A stretch of DNA of 38,670 nucleotides from Ruoffia tabacinasalis (GCF_005864045.1 NZ_VBSP01000021.1:1-38670); one strand, 5' to 3'; numbered from the stretch's first letter, positions 17,984 through 25,388 are shown. Numbers and translations are program-made. Notes: generated from the letters alone by a model not told the origin.

Positions 17984-18592
17984 ATGGTCTTTGAAATTGT
18001 AGTGATAGTAATATTAGTTATCTTACTCATCAACCAATTTAACTTATGGAATCGTTTTACAGTTTGGTTTAATCAACAATCTGGTAGCGAAGTGGGAGAA
18101 AATGGACGCAATTATAAGGGATATATCTTTATCGTACTCATTGGAGCAATCTTCGCTTTCATCACAGCTTACTTTCAAACAGCTAGAGAGATTAACTTTG
18201 CAGCAACATCTTTAGCGCTTGAGCAATTAGCAATGAATAACGAAGTGATTGCGGAATCAGCAATGAATGCTCAAACTGCTGCGTTTCAGAATGCCTTTGA
18301 TTTTACATCATTGTACTGGCAAAAATTCTTTGAAAATGCGACACTGTTTATCCTATTACCAGTCTTAATTAGTTTAGGAACAGTATTCATGCAAGATGAA
18401 ATGAAGAAAACAAAAGAAGAGTTAGCGCAAGTTACGATTGGTGATTCGAAAAAAGTTGAACCAGAACCTGAAATAGAAGTCGCAGAAACAACTGAACCCA
18501 CAGAAGAACCTATAGTCAATGAAGACATCACTGTATTAGCTGAAGAAGAAATCAAGGAAGAAGCAGACGACGATACATCTGAATTGTCATAA
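17984..18592 (+). CDS. Unknown membrane protein with acidic tail
   Basis: Not recognised. The 202-aa protein has an N-terminal helix (residues 1-18), a second at about 46-62 and a third at about 118-133. Between helices two and three is an Ala/Glu/Gln-rich amphipathic stretch (EINFAATSLALEQLAM and on) likely to be helical outside or along the membrane. The last 50 residues are strongly acidic and repetitive (EPEIEVAETTEPTEEPI). GAGGAGG gives a confident start. Flanked by its own promoter and a bidirectional terminator, it is an independent unit, probably not tied to its neighbours. Confidence 0.8.
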   Translation: MVFEIVVIVILVILLINQFNLWNRFTVWFNQQSGSEVGENGRNYKGYIFIVLIGAIFAFITAYFQTAREINFAATSLALEQLAMNNEVIAESAMNAQTAAFQNAFDFTSLYWQKFFENATLFILLPVLISLGTVFMQDEMKKTKEELAQVTIGDSKKVEPEPEIEVAETTEPTEEPIVNEDITVLAEEEIKEEADDDTSELS

Positions 18593-18636
18593 CAAAAAAT
18601 GAGTTAGTGAGATTTTCTCACTAACTCATTTTTTTA
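18593..18636. terminator. Bidirectional terminator between convergent genes
   Basis: Perfect 12-bp stem, GAGTTAGTGAGA (18601-18612) and TCTCACTAACTC (18616-18627), with a three-base loop. It is flanked by an A-run on the left and a T-run on the right, so it serves both the plus-strand gene ending at 18592 and the minus-strand gene ending at 18634. Confidence 0.92.
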
Positions 18637-19413
18637 TTTATCTTTTACTCGATTTGTACGTAATTGGTTTCGGTCACTAAAGAATGAACGATACGTTAAG
18701 TAAGTCGCGATATAAGTAGAAATTGCCGTAGAGGCTAGCATCATAAACATAACCATAATTTGGTAAAGAATGGCTTTAGCAGGATCAATTCCCGCAAACA
18801 TTAAACCAGCCATCATGCCAGGTAAAGTCACTAATCCAACAGTCTTCGTACTATCAATCGTTGGTTGTGACCCCCGACTCATTGTTGCTTTTAGAATCGA
18901 TTGGGAAGCTTGATAAGGTGTCGCACCAAGAGCCAGTTTTTCTTGAACGGCTTGTGCTTGGTCTGTAAACGTCTGTGATAGGGTAGTGAAGGCTAAACCA
19001 ATCGAACTCATTGAGCCCCCGATAATCATCCCAGTAATTGGAATAAGTTGAGAGGGTGTGAATTCTAAACTACCTGAAAGAACAAGCACACTAATCGTAA
19101 TCGTCGCTGTGGTTAAGATCGCAATTAAAGAATTGATAAAAGCATTTTTCAATCCTTTACCACGTTGTCCTGCATTCCAGCTAGCATTCAATATCATGAC
19201 TAGCATCATCGCTAGTGTTACAAAGGTGTTATTAACTTGGAAAATTCCTTGTAATAGGAACCCAACCACAACGAGTTGAACAATCATGCGGACAATCGCA
19301 ATAATTAACTCTTTTTCAAGTTTTAATTTTTCTCGGTATGAAATGATAATCGCAATAATAACTAAAATAAATGATAAAACTAAAGAAGTTGGGGTTACAT
19401 TAAGCTGGTTCAT
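18634..19413 (-). CDS. fetB: UPF0014 family ABC transporter permease (FetB/YbbM-like)
   Basis: Integral membrane permease, about seven helices, of the UPF0014 family whose E. coli member FetB exports iron or contributes to iron homeostasis with FetA. Family strings: KLEKELIIAIVRMIVQL near residue 30, MMLVMILNASWNAGQRG near 75, and LVTLPGMMAGLMFAGIDP near 205. I start it at 19413, where AGGA lies five bases upstream; an in-frame ATG at 19431 has no site. It gives 259 aa and overlaps the ATPase gene by 14 bases. The substrate is inferred from family membership only. Confidence 0.85.
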   Translation of the reverse strand: MNQLNVTPTSLVLSFILVIIAIIISYREKLKLEKELIIAIVRMIVQLVVVGFLLQGIFQVNNTFVTLAMMLVMILNASWNAGQRGKGLKNAFINSLIAILTTATITISVLVLSGSLEFTPSQLIPITGMIIGGSMSSIGLAFTTLSQTFTDQAQAVQEKLALGATPYQASQSILKATMSRGSQPTIDSTKTVGLVTLPGMMAGLMFAGIDPAKAILYQIMVMFMMLASTAISTYIATYLTYRSFFSDRNQLRTNRVKDK

Positions 19414-20077
19414 GATTATCCTCACTTTCATCGAAGCCCATCTTATCTAAGGTGATAATTCGGTCAGCTAATTGTTGTTCTTTTTTAATGTGGCTGACTA
19501 TAATCACTGTCACATTGTTTTCCTTACGGTATTGATTTAACCATTCCCAGATGATTTTTCGAGTATCTGAATCTAACGCACTTGTAATTTCATCCAGTAA
19601 GAGAATATCAGGGCGGAATTGAACGTTACGAATTAAAGCCACACGTTGTTTTTCTCCACCAGATAAAGTTGTAATGTCTTTATCCAAATACGACTTCGGT
19701 AATTGAACATGTGAAAGTAAATCTTTCGCAAGCTCTTCATCAAAGTCCATATCGCGAATATCATAACTAAACTGTAAGTTATCGCGCACCGTCTCACCAA
19801 ATAAGGTTGGCGATTGGAAACAATAAGAGACATTTTGACGTAATTCAATGGGGTCAATGTCTTCGACATTCTCACCTTTGAATAAATAGTCACCTGACGT
19901 TGTTAAGGCAGGACTTTGTAATTGCGCAAGGTATTTGAGTACGGTACTTTTACCGCTCCCAGAAGGGCCATTAATCGTAAGAATTTCGTTGGATTGAACG
20001 TCAAATGATAAGTTACTTATGATTGTTTGCGAATTGGTTTTTATTGTTAGATTATTAATTTGTATAAGTTCTGACAC
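19400..20077 (-). CDS. fetA: ABC transporter ATP-binding protein (FetA/YbbL-like)
   Basis: ATPase partner of the UPF0014 permease: Walker A GPSGSGKST near residue 36, signature LSGGEKQR near 131, Walker B ILLLDEITSALD near 151 and the H-loop VSH. The start is GTG at 20077, preceded by AAAGGTGATT. The longer frame to an ATG at 20140 has a Tyr/Arg-rich extension unlike the family and no site. It is 225 aa, normal for FetA-type ATPases. First gene of a two-gene minus-strand operon; the divergent region to its left holds only the cupin terminator. Confidence 0.86.
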   Translation of the reverse strand: MSELIQINNLTIKTNSQTIISNLSFDVQSNEILTINGPSGSGKSTVLKYLAQLQSPALTTSGDYLFKGENVEDIDPIELRQNVSYCFQSPTLFGETVRDNLQFSYDIRDMDFDEELAKDLLSHVQLPKSYLDKDITTLSGGEKQRVALIRNVQFRPDILLLDEITSALDSDTRKIIWEWLNQYRKENNVTVIIVSHIKKEQQLADRIITLDKMGFDESEDNHEPA

Positions 20078-20163
20078 GGTAATCACCTTTCTTTGAAAAA
20101 CATATAACCTAATTGTAAGCATTCTAAAAGGCCAATGCAAGACGTACTAAAAATATATATAAA

Positions 20164-20204
20164 AACTCTGAGCCAATGTCATGAACTAACACCGGATCAG
20201 AGTT
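20164..20204 (-). terminator. Terminator of the cupin gene
   Basis: Read on the minus strand, AACTCTGA (20204-20197) pairs with TCAGAGTT (20171-20164) and runs into a T5 tail. The 25-base loop is long but GC-containing. Confidence 0.7.
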
Positions 20205-20225
20205 GCTTTGTTAATGATTGTTTAT

Positions 20226-20648
20226 TTAATGTTCATTCGGATCGTTTTCTGCATCTTCATGAGTCGGGTGGACTGTTCCTTCTAAGTGATCGGGTCCTGC
20301 ATATATTGTATATAACTTAAGTGGTTTATCTCCAGTATTCTCGATATTATGCCACTTATTTGCTGGAACAAATACAGCATCATCATCAGATACTTTTATT
20401 TGTACATTTAAATCATCTTCAGTTGGCCCCATCTTACATAAGCCTTCACCATCTTCAATTCGAATAAATTGATCAATGCCTTCGTGTACTTCTAAACCAA
20501 TATCATCACCTGGTTGAATTGACATGACAGTTACTTGTAATTTTTCGCCTGTCCAAATTGTCGTACGATAGTTATTATTTTCCTTTGTTGCATCTTCGAT
20601 ATTTATTACATACGGCTTTTTACCATGGTCCTTGTAGTCAAATTCCAT
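20226..20648 (-). CDS. Cupin domain protein
   Basis: Single-domain cupin of 140 aa. Cupin motif 1 is GLEVHEGIDQFIRIEDGEG (residues 51-69), with one His and a Glu/Gln set of metal-ligand candidates. Motif 2 is PANKWHNIENTG near 95. Small cupins of this type bind a metal or small molecule; the substrate is unknown. The start at 20648 is chosen because GAGGAGG lies seven bases upstream; a longer frame to 20678 would swallow that site. The tail is acidic and His-containing (HPTHEDAENDPNEH). Single gene with its own strong promoter and terminator. Confidence 0.85.
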   Translation of the reverse strand: MEFDYKDHGKKPYVINIEDATKENNNYRTTIWTGEKLQVTVMSIQPGDDIGLEVHEGIDQFIRIEDGEGLCKMGPTEDDLNVQIKVSDDDAVFVPANKWHNIENTGDKPLKLYTIYAGPDHLEGTVHPTHEDAENDPNEH

Positions 20649-20700
20649 ATTAAATCCTCCTCGTAATAGTTTACACATCTAAAATACATATGTTACATAG

Positions 20701-20729
20701 ACAATAACGTTTATATAAAATTTTGTCAA
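20701..20729 (-). promoter_or_regulatory. Promoter of the cupin gene
   Basis: On the minus strand: consensus TTGACA (20729-20724), 17-base spacer, TATTGT (20706-20701). The leader to the ATG is about 45 bases. Confidence 0.75.
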
Positions 20730-20929
20730 CTTATATAAATCTTATTTATAAAAAAAGTATTGAGGGAGCAAAATATATTTATATTAGGTAATGATTTGAA
20801 GGGGCATAATGAAAGAATAGTTTTCTAGATTTAAAGGCAAGCTTATAAGGCAAAGGTATAGTTATACGAGAATAGTCAACAACAGATAAATGAATCACTT
20901 ATATAAGCAATACAAGTGAGGGTGATGTG

Positions 20930-21088
20930 TTGTTAGATCGATATTATCAACAATATAAACAAGAAGTTATAAAATCAATTGATATTCCAGAAGAGAGTTT
21001 ATTGATAACGATCGAAACAATTAATCAACTAAAAAATTATTTCACCGAAGCTGTTGAAAAGATTGATCAAATAAATAACTCGAATTAA
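20930..21088 (+). CDS. Small hypothetical protein, 52 aa
   Basis: Short open frame beginning TTG (20930), with an in-frame GTG at 20927 as alternative, behind GAGGGTGA (20918-20925). It encodes an amphipathic, helix-prone 52-residue protein, L-DRYYQQYKQEVIKSIDIPE at the start and ending KIDQINNSN. It has no membrane segment or known motif. Support for it being real is the ribosome site, the coherent composition and a strong terminator 17 bases after the stop. Function unknown. Confidence 0.6.
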   Translation: MLDRYYQQYKQEVIKSIDIPEESLLITIETINQLKNYFTEAVEKIDQINNSN

Positions 21089-21104
21089 TCAGGTGCAAGC
21101 TATT

Positions 21105-21147
21105 AAGAGCCCCCTTAAATCCAAACGAGGATTAAAAGGGGGCTCTT
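21105..21147. terminator. Bidirectional terminator between the 52-aa gene and DUF2871
   Basis: Stem AAGAGCCCCCTTAAATCC (21105-21122) with GGATTAAAAGGGGGCTCTT (21129-21147), loop AAACGA, with one bulge. Serves the converging plus-strand small gene and the minus-strand DUF2871 gene. Confidence 0.88.
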
Positions 21148-21158
21148 CTTAAATAAAA

Positions 21159-21569
21159 CTATTTAACTGCTTTAATACTATCCATTAATACTTTAAAGAA
21201 AAAGCCAAGACCAATTGTTAGTAGAATATGCCCAATACCAGCAATCCCAGACATCATTGCAGATGATTCCATTCCCATCACAATCATTGATCCATGGATT
21301 AACATAATTAGTAAAGATAAGCCTAAACCGGATTGGTAGAACATAATGAATTTTTTATAATGGCGGTGTGCGCTTAATTTAAATTGGTGTTCAAGAATTA
21401 ATACAATTAAGAAAAAGAACATTCCTAAAATTAAAGTGTGTGTGTGTAATACCCCTAATTGAGTGTAGCCAGTAAAGTCATAAATTCGAGCGAATTCACG
21501 ATCAAATAATCCGAAAGCCAGACCTAAAATCATATAAATCATACTCGTACGTGCTAATTTGTGTTGCAT
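21159..21569 (-). CDS. DUF2871 family membrane protein
   Basis: A 136-aa protein with four hydrophobic helices of the DUF2871 family. Histidines are placed in or near helices: HTH at residues 42-44 (LGVLHTHTLILGMFFF), H92 (LIHGSMIVMG) and H114 (GIGHILLTIGLG). This spacing recalls haem-coordinating helices of haem-copper oxidase-like small membrane proteins, but that is inference. It starts one base after the stop of the TetR gene, with AAGGAGAG inside the TetR coding end. The two therefore form one operon under the TetR double operator. Confidence 0.85.
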   Translation of the reverse strand: MQHKLARTSMIYMILGLAFGLFDREFARIYDFTGYTQLGVLHTHTLILGMFFFLIVLILEHQFKLSAHRHYKKFIMFYQSGLGLSLLIMLIHGSMIVMGMESSAMMSGIAGIGHILLTIGLGFFFKVLMDSIKAVK

Positions 21570-21570
21570 A

Positions 21571-22206
21571 TTACTCTCCTTTTGTGTTGTTTATGCCATG
21601 AAGTAACCAAGAAATCTTTCGATTGTATTCTAAGAGAAGTGTTTGTGAATCCCATTCATTGGCGATATATTCAGTTAAACTATTTGTAACCAATGACATG
21701 ACAAAGTATAAAAAGCTCATTGCTTCTTTTTTATTTGAGATATCAAGGTGGTTCTTTTCTAATATCGAAAACCAATGATCAAACATCTTTGATTCAGATG
21801 GAACTTTACGACGTCTCGAGAATATTAATTGATCACTTCCAGTTAAGAATTTGATTTGTTTCCATCGAATATCCTGATGATCGAGGTGACTAATTGCCTT
21901 CAAGTAATTCGCAATCCCATCAAATAGGGCATCCTCGCTTTGTTGAATGTGCTGCATAATATCAATATGAATTGCGCGTGCAACGGTTGATATTAAGTAA
22001 TCATTCGCATCAGCCAAATCTTTAAAATACTTATAAAAAGCGCCCCGAGACATATTCATTAAAGAAATGATTTCCGACACCTTCACTTGACTCAGCGGCT
22101 GATCATAAAGAACATCCAATAAAATCAATTCAATCTGTACGCGTTTTTCAGCATCTAAATGTAAAAAAGTATCTTTTGGAATATCAAAACCTCCTCTATA
22201 GCTCAT
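21571..22206 (-). CDS. TetR/AcrR family transcriptional regulator
   Basis: N-terminal TetR helix-turn-helix (VSEIISLMNMSRGAFYKYFKDLADANDYLI, roughly residues 42-71; motif core shown as SRGAFYKYF) and a C-terminal ligand domain with a YVMSLVTNSL-type helix. The coordinates use ATG 22206. However, that ATG is only about 17 bases from the expected transcript start and has no site. The only good site, GAGGAGG (22196-22190), lies seven bases before ATT at 22182, which would start I-PKDTFLHLDAEKR, the normal TetR beginning. An ATT start is therefore quite possible. Two palindromic operators flank its own promoter, so it is autoregulated, with DUF2871 as its target gene. Confidence 0.88.
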   Translation of the reverse strand: MSYRGGFDIPKDTFLHLDAEKRVQIELILLDVLYDQPLSQVKVSEIISLMNMSRGAFYKYFKDLADANDYLISTVARAIHIDIMQHIQQSEDALFDGIANYLKAISHLDHQDIRWKQIKFLTGSDQLIFSRRRKVPSESKMFDHWFSILEKNHLDISNKKEAMSFLYFVMSLVTNSLTEYIANEWDSQTLLLEYNRKISWLLHGINNTKGE

Positions 22207-22207
22207 T

Positions 22208-22259
22208 AGTGACAGAGTGTCACTATGAGAGTATAGCATAAGAGTGACACTCTGTCACT
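22208..22259 (-). promoter_or_regulatory. TetR promoter with two 17-bp operators
   Basis: Two palindromes: AGTGACAGAGTGTCACT (22208-22224) and AGTGACACTCTGTCACT (22243-22259), centres 35 bp apart. Between and overlapping them, on the minus strand, is GTGACA (22258-22253), a 17-base spacer and TATACT (22235-22230). One operator covers the -35 box, the other the start point, so binding should block transcription of the TetR-DUF2871 operon. Confidence 0.9.
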
Positions 22260-22261
22260 CT

Positions 22262-22406
22262 GAAAAAAGGTATAACTTGAGTTATAGACACTAAATAGAA
22301 TAATACCGGCCCAGAAGGTGATAAAAAATCGGTTTCATGAATCTGAAAGTATGAAAAGAATATTTCGGCATGCTCATTCTAAATGACGCAGTAGGTAATG
22401 TAAGGC
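22262..22406. other. Intergenic, nothing recognised
   Basis: About 145 bases between the TetR promoter and the ald terminator. No open frame with a ribosome site and no strong structure. Confidence 0.5.
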
Positions 22407-22442
22407 AAAAAAACGTCATCCTTATAAGGATGACGTTTTTTG
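22407..22442 (-). terminator. Terminator of ald
   Basis: ACGTCATCC (22413-22421) and GGATGACGT (22428-22436) form a perfect 9-bp stem with a TTATAA loop, flanked by A and T runs. It directly follows the ald stop on the minus strand. Confidence 0.9.
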
Positions 22443-22449
22443 AATTAAA

Positions 22450-23565
22450 TTAATCATTTAATAATTCTTTAGCTTCTTGATATTCGCGATCTTGAGATTC
22501 AGCAACACCTTCTTGAGTAAGAATACCTTTATAAGTATTAATTCCTGTTAAGATGGTTGAGTTACCTAAAGCTGCTTCTTTAACACCTTTATTGATAATT
22601 TCTTGTGCGTAACGTAATGTTACGTTAGTTAATCCTAATGTCGCAGTTCGTGGTACAGCACCTGGAATGTTCGCAACTGTATAGTGAACAACACCATATT
22701 TAATGTATACAGGGTCTTTATGTGTTGTCGCGTGAGTCGTTGTTTCAAAGTTACCACCTTGGTCAACAGCGATATCGACGATCACAGATCCTTCTTTCAT
22801 TGTCTTAACCATATCTTCAGTTACTAAGATTGGTGCGCGACGTCCTGGGATTAATACAGAACCAATAGCCACGTCAGCATCTTGGATTACTTTCGCAATA
22901 TTTTCTTCAGTAGACATTAGTGTTTCAACTTGTCCACCTAATAAGTCTTCTAATTCAGCTAAACGTTGTGGATTAATATCTAAAATTGTTACTTTAGCTC
23001 CCATACCAACTGAGAGTCTCGCTGCGTTGTATCCCACGATACCTCCACCAATAACAACAACGTGGGCACTGCTCACGCCTGGTAGACCATCTAATAGAAT
23101 TCCACGTCCACCATTTTGTTTTTCTAAGAAGTGAGCACCAATTTGTACAGCCATTCGTCCAGCTACTTCACTCATTGGGATAAGTAATGGTAGGGCACCA
23201 TTCTCAACCATTGTCTCGTATGCAATACCAATTACGCCTTTATCTAATAATGCTTGAGTTAAGTCTAATTCAGGCGCAAGATGTAGATAGGCGAATAAGA
23301 TTAATCCATCGTGGAAATAATCATATTCTTCAGCTAGAGGTTCTTTTACTTTAATTACCATATCAGCGGCCCATACGTCTTTTGCGTCATCTTTGATTTC
23401 TGCGCCAGCTTCAATATATTCCTCATCAGTAAAACCTGATCCGTCACCAGCGTGTTTTTCAACATACACAGTATTACCTGCATCCACTAACGTTTGCACG
23501 TTACCAGGTGTCATACCAACGCGATCTTCATTTGGTTTAATTTCTTTAGGAATTCCAATTATCAT
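22450..23565 (-). CDS. ald: Alanine dehydrogenase
   Basis: NAD-dependent oxidative deamination of L-alanine to pyruvate and ammonia, or the reverse. Start MIIGIPKEIKPNEDRVG; VIKVKEP near residue 72 carries the catalytic Lys, FAYLHLAPE near 91 the catalytic His, and the Rossmann motif GGGIVGYNAARL lies near 174. The length of 371 aa is exact for the family. GGAGAG precedes the ATG. An extended -10, TGTTATACT, on the minus strand at about 23631-23623 is the probable promoter. A monocistronic unit ending at the hairpin 22407-22442. Confidence 0.96.
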   Translation of the reverse strand: MIIGIPKEIKPNEDRVGMTPGNVQTLVDAGNTVYVEKHAGDGSGFTDEEYIEAGAEIKDDAKDVWAADMVIKVKEPLAEEYDYFHDGLILFAYLHLAPELDLTQALLDKGVIGIAYETMVENGALPLLIPMSEVAGRMAVQIGAHFLEKQNGGRGILLDGLPGVSSAHVVVIGGGIVGYNAARLSVGMGAKVTILDINPQRLAELEDLLGGQVETLMSTEENIAKVIQDADVAIGSVLIPGRRAPILVTEDMVKTMKEGSVIVDIAVDQGGNFETTTHATTHKDPVYIKYGVVHYTVANIPGAVPRTATLGLTNVTLRYAQEIINKGVKEAALGNSTILTGINTYKGILTQEGVAESQDREYQEAKELLND

Positions 23566-23866
23566 AAATTATTCTCTCCTCTAATTTTTTAAAATTCATA
23601 GTTATAAATTTCCAACAAATTTAGTATAACATGATTCGCGAAAAAGATATAATGATATACTTATTTTTTTCTGAAAAAGCGTATTATTGGTATTTTCATA
23701 CTAATAAGCAAGAAAGTATAAAAAAATATTATGTTATTATATAATAAAGTAGTTGACTATTTTATTATATTGCCTTATAAAAGAAAAAAAGCATATAGAT
23801 TCTTATTCACGAATAGAATGATATACTAGTTAAAAGAAATAATTAGTTAAAGACGAGGTATAAAAA
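23566..23866. promoter_or_regulatory. Divergent promoter region between ald and the NRDE gene
   Basis: AT-rich. Leftward, an extended -10 (TGTTATACT, 23631-23623) serves ald. Rightward, TATACT at 23822-23827 probably serves the NRDE gene. Between its -35 and -10 positions lies an inverted repeat ATTCTTATTC / GAATAGAAT (23799-23819, one bulge), an operator candidate. No gene seen. Confidence 0.45.
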
Positions 23867-24640
23867 ATGTGCTTAATAACTTTTCGAAGCGAAGAAGGTG
23901 CTCAAGCGCCATTTGTATTAATTGCTAATCGGGATGAAGCTTATCAAAGGGAAAGTTTGCCCATTCATTTTTGGAAGGACCATCCAACTATTCTTGGGGG
24001 CCGTGATATGAAGGCTGGTGGTACTTGGTTGGCTATCACAACGACGGGGCGCTTTGCTGCTTTAACCAACCAACCTTTCACGGAGCATGTTCCAGTTGAC
24101 CCTATATCACGTGGGGGGCTGATTACTGATTTTCTAACGAGTGATGTTAGTGTCTTAGATTACGTGAGGCAATTACGGGCGGACCGCAAGAAGTATGAAG
24201 GCTATCATCTGTTGTTTGGGGCAATCGATGACTTGTACAGATATGATAATGTGAGAGATGAATTCAAACCTTATAATCAAGAATTTCACAGCCTTAGTAA
24301 TACGAAGGATGATCTGTCCAAGTATCGCCAACTTAAATCCGAAGCAGTTTTAGCTGAGACTCTCGCTAAGGAGGCATTACCAGAATTAGACAACTTGATT
24401 GGCTTATTTCAAGATACAACGCCTAACCCAGATTTGAAGGACTATCCACAAGCATTAGAGAAAGAGGTTGCCTTGAAACATTCGTCTATCTTCATCCAAA
24501 GTAACCCAGACTTTGGGACAGTTTCTACGACTGCGATTGTTATCAATAGAGAAGGGCAAGTATCAATGAAAGAAGTACGTTATAATGCGCAAGAAATCAT
24601 TCAAGTGACTGAGGAAAAATTTGTCTTAGAGAGGGACTAA
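23867..24640 (+). CDS. NRDE/TANGO2 family protein
   Basis: A 257-aa cytoplasmic protein of the NRDE (TANGO2, T10) family. Begins MCLITF, so Cys2 could become an N-terminal nucleophile, with the family-naming ANRDE motif at residues 20-24, GGRDMKAGGTWLAI near 45 and FAALTNQP near 64. TVSTTAIVINREG lies near the end. The biochemical function is unsettled; animal TANGO2 has been linked to haem and lipid handling. GACGAGG is a modest ribosome site. A single gene just before ssrA. Confidence 0.88.
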   Translation: MCLITFRSEEGAQAPFVLIANRDEAYQRESLPIHFWKDHPTILGGRDMKAGGTWLAITTTGRFAALTNQPFTEHVPVDPISRGGLITDFLTSDVSVLDYVRQLRADRKKYEGYHLLFGAIDDLYRYDNVRDEFKPYNQEFHSLSNTKDDLSKYRQLKSEAVLAETLAKEALPELDNLIGLFQDTTPNPDLKDYPQALEKEVALKHSSIFIQSNPDFGTVSTTAIVINREGQVSMKEVRYNAQEIIQVTEEKFVLERD

Positions 24641-24664
24641 GGCAGGGTATAACACTGACTAAGT

Positions 24665-24693
24665 TTGACATTCATAGAAAAAGATGCTATAAT
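24665..24693 (+). promoter_or_regulatory. ssrA promoter
   Basis: Perfect consensus TTGACA (24665-24670), 17-base spacer, TATAAT (24688-24693), as expected for an abundant stable RNA. Confidence 0.95.
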
Positions 24694-24709
24694 AATTTAG
24701 TATCATAGC

Positions 24710-25073
24710 GGGGATGTTTTGGTTTCGACAGGTATCGTTCGAGCTTATGATGCGTCAGGAAGGCAGCGACTTCCTAAAAACGCTACAGTTAAATATAACT
24801 GCAAACAAAACAAACAATAATTTCGCTTTAGCAGCCTAAGAACTGCGGGTGAAGATCGGCCTGGCATCGCCCATGTGCTCAGATGCCGGTCTCAAATTCA
24901 GTGGGATACGATTTAACTTTCCGTCTGCAAGTTAAATAAGAGATGACCAGACTCGCGAACTGCGATGCCCGTTTATCGGCTAACAGTGAGCCAAACTTTA
25001 AATGGATAAACTATTGACGTAGATTCGTAAGTGGCGAGATATTTGGACAGGAGTTCGAATCTCCTCATCTCCA
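24710..25073 (+). ncRNA. ssrA: Transfer-messenger RNA (tmRNA)
   Basis: Rescues stalled ribosomes and tags their products. The 5' end GGGGATG pairs with CATCTCC (25066-25072) as the acceptor stem. GGTTTCGACAGG follows, and the T-arm is GGAGTTCGAATCTCC near 25050. The reading frame runs from GCA at 24801 to TAA at 24837, giving the tag ANKTNNNFALAA, ending in the usual protease signal. The genomic sequence after the discriminator A (25073) is TTG, so the CCA end is not encoded. The 3' end is a classic integration site for islands, which fits the change in content to its right. Confidence 0.96.
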
Positions 25074-25116
25074 TTGTTAAAATATAGTTATGTCCAGTTA
25101 ATCTGGACATGATACA

Positions 25117-25168
25117 ACACCAGCGCATAGTGATTTGGCCATTGCTATGATACGCTGGTGTTTTTTTG
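25117..25168 (+). terminator. Terminator after ssrA
   Basis: ACACCAGCG (25117-25125) pairs with CGCTGGTGT (25153-25161), extended by CATAG/CTATG (25126-25130 with 25145-25149), then T7. A separate 8-bp hairpin, ATGTCCAG/CTGGACAT at 25090-25110, lies between the tmRNA end and this terminator. Confidence 0.9.
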
Positions 25169-25211
25169 TATAGGGAAATGATTATTTATGTGATAAATAG
25201 GAATTGAGGGT

Positions 25212-25246
25212 GTTTGGCCAGGGAATTGAACCCCCTCAACTCCATT
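25212..25246 (+). repeat. Degenerate second copy of the tmRNA 3' end (att remnant)
   Basis: The 35 bases at 25212-25246 align without gaps to 25041-25075, the T-arm and 3' acceptor strand of ssrA, with 26 identities by my count; both end CTCCATT. It sits 171 bp downstream. Such copies arise when an element integrates at ssrA and carries its own version of the RNA end. Confidence 0.7.
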
Positions 25247-25258
25247 ATAGCTTTACTA

Positions 25259-25301
25259 AGGTTTCCTAACAGCTTCTAAATGCTGGTAGGAAGCCTTTTT
25301 T
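25259..25301 (+). terminator. Hairpin terminator downstream of the att remnant
   Basis: AGGTTTCCTAACAGC (25259-25273) with GCTGGTAGGAAGCCT (25282-25296), two mismatches, then a T-run. No gene on this strand lies directly upstream except ssrA, so it may be a relic brought with the att copy. Confidence 0.7.
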
Positions 25302-25333
25302 AATTTCTGAACTTTGCTTACATTTGCTATAAA

Positions 25334-25388
25334 CCATTACCAACCATTACCATTTCCATTACTACTCAAAAAATGGTAATGTTTTTTT
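25334..25388 (+). repeat. Phased CCATTAC repeats overlapping a terminator-like hairpin
   Basis: CCATTAC occurs at 25334, 25344 and 25356, about one helical turn apart. CATTACCAT (25345-25353) also pairs with ATGGTAATG (25373-25381) ahead of T7, forming a hairpin. Direct repeats close to an ssrA-type att site are the usual place for integrase arm-type sites; that role is inference. Confidence 0.55.

Noticed and set aside
25201-25246. A tRNA gene
   Set aside because: The T-arm-like GAATTGAAC and acceptor-like end are present, but no 5' half, D-arm or anticodon arm precedes it. The gapless alignment to ssrA explains it better.
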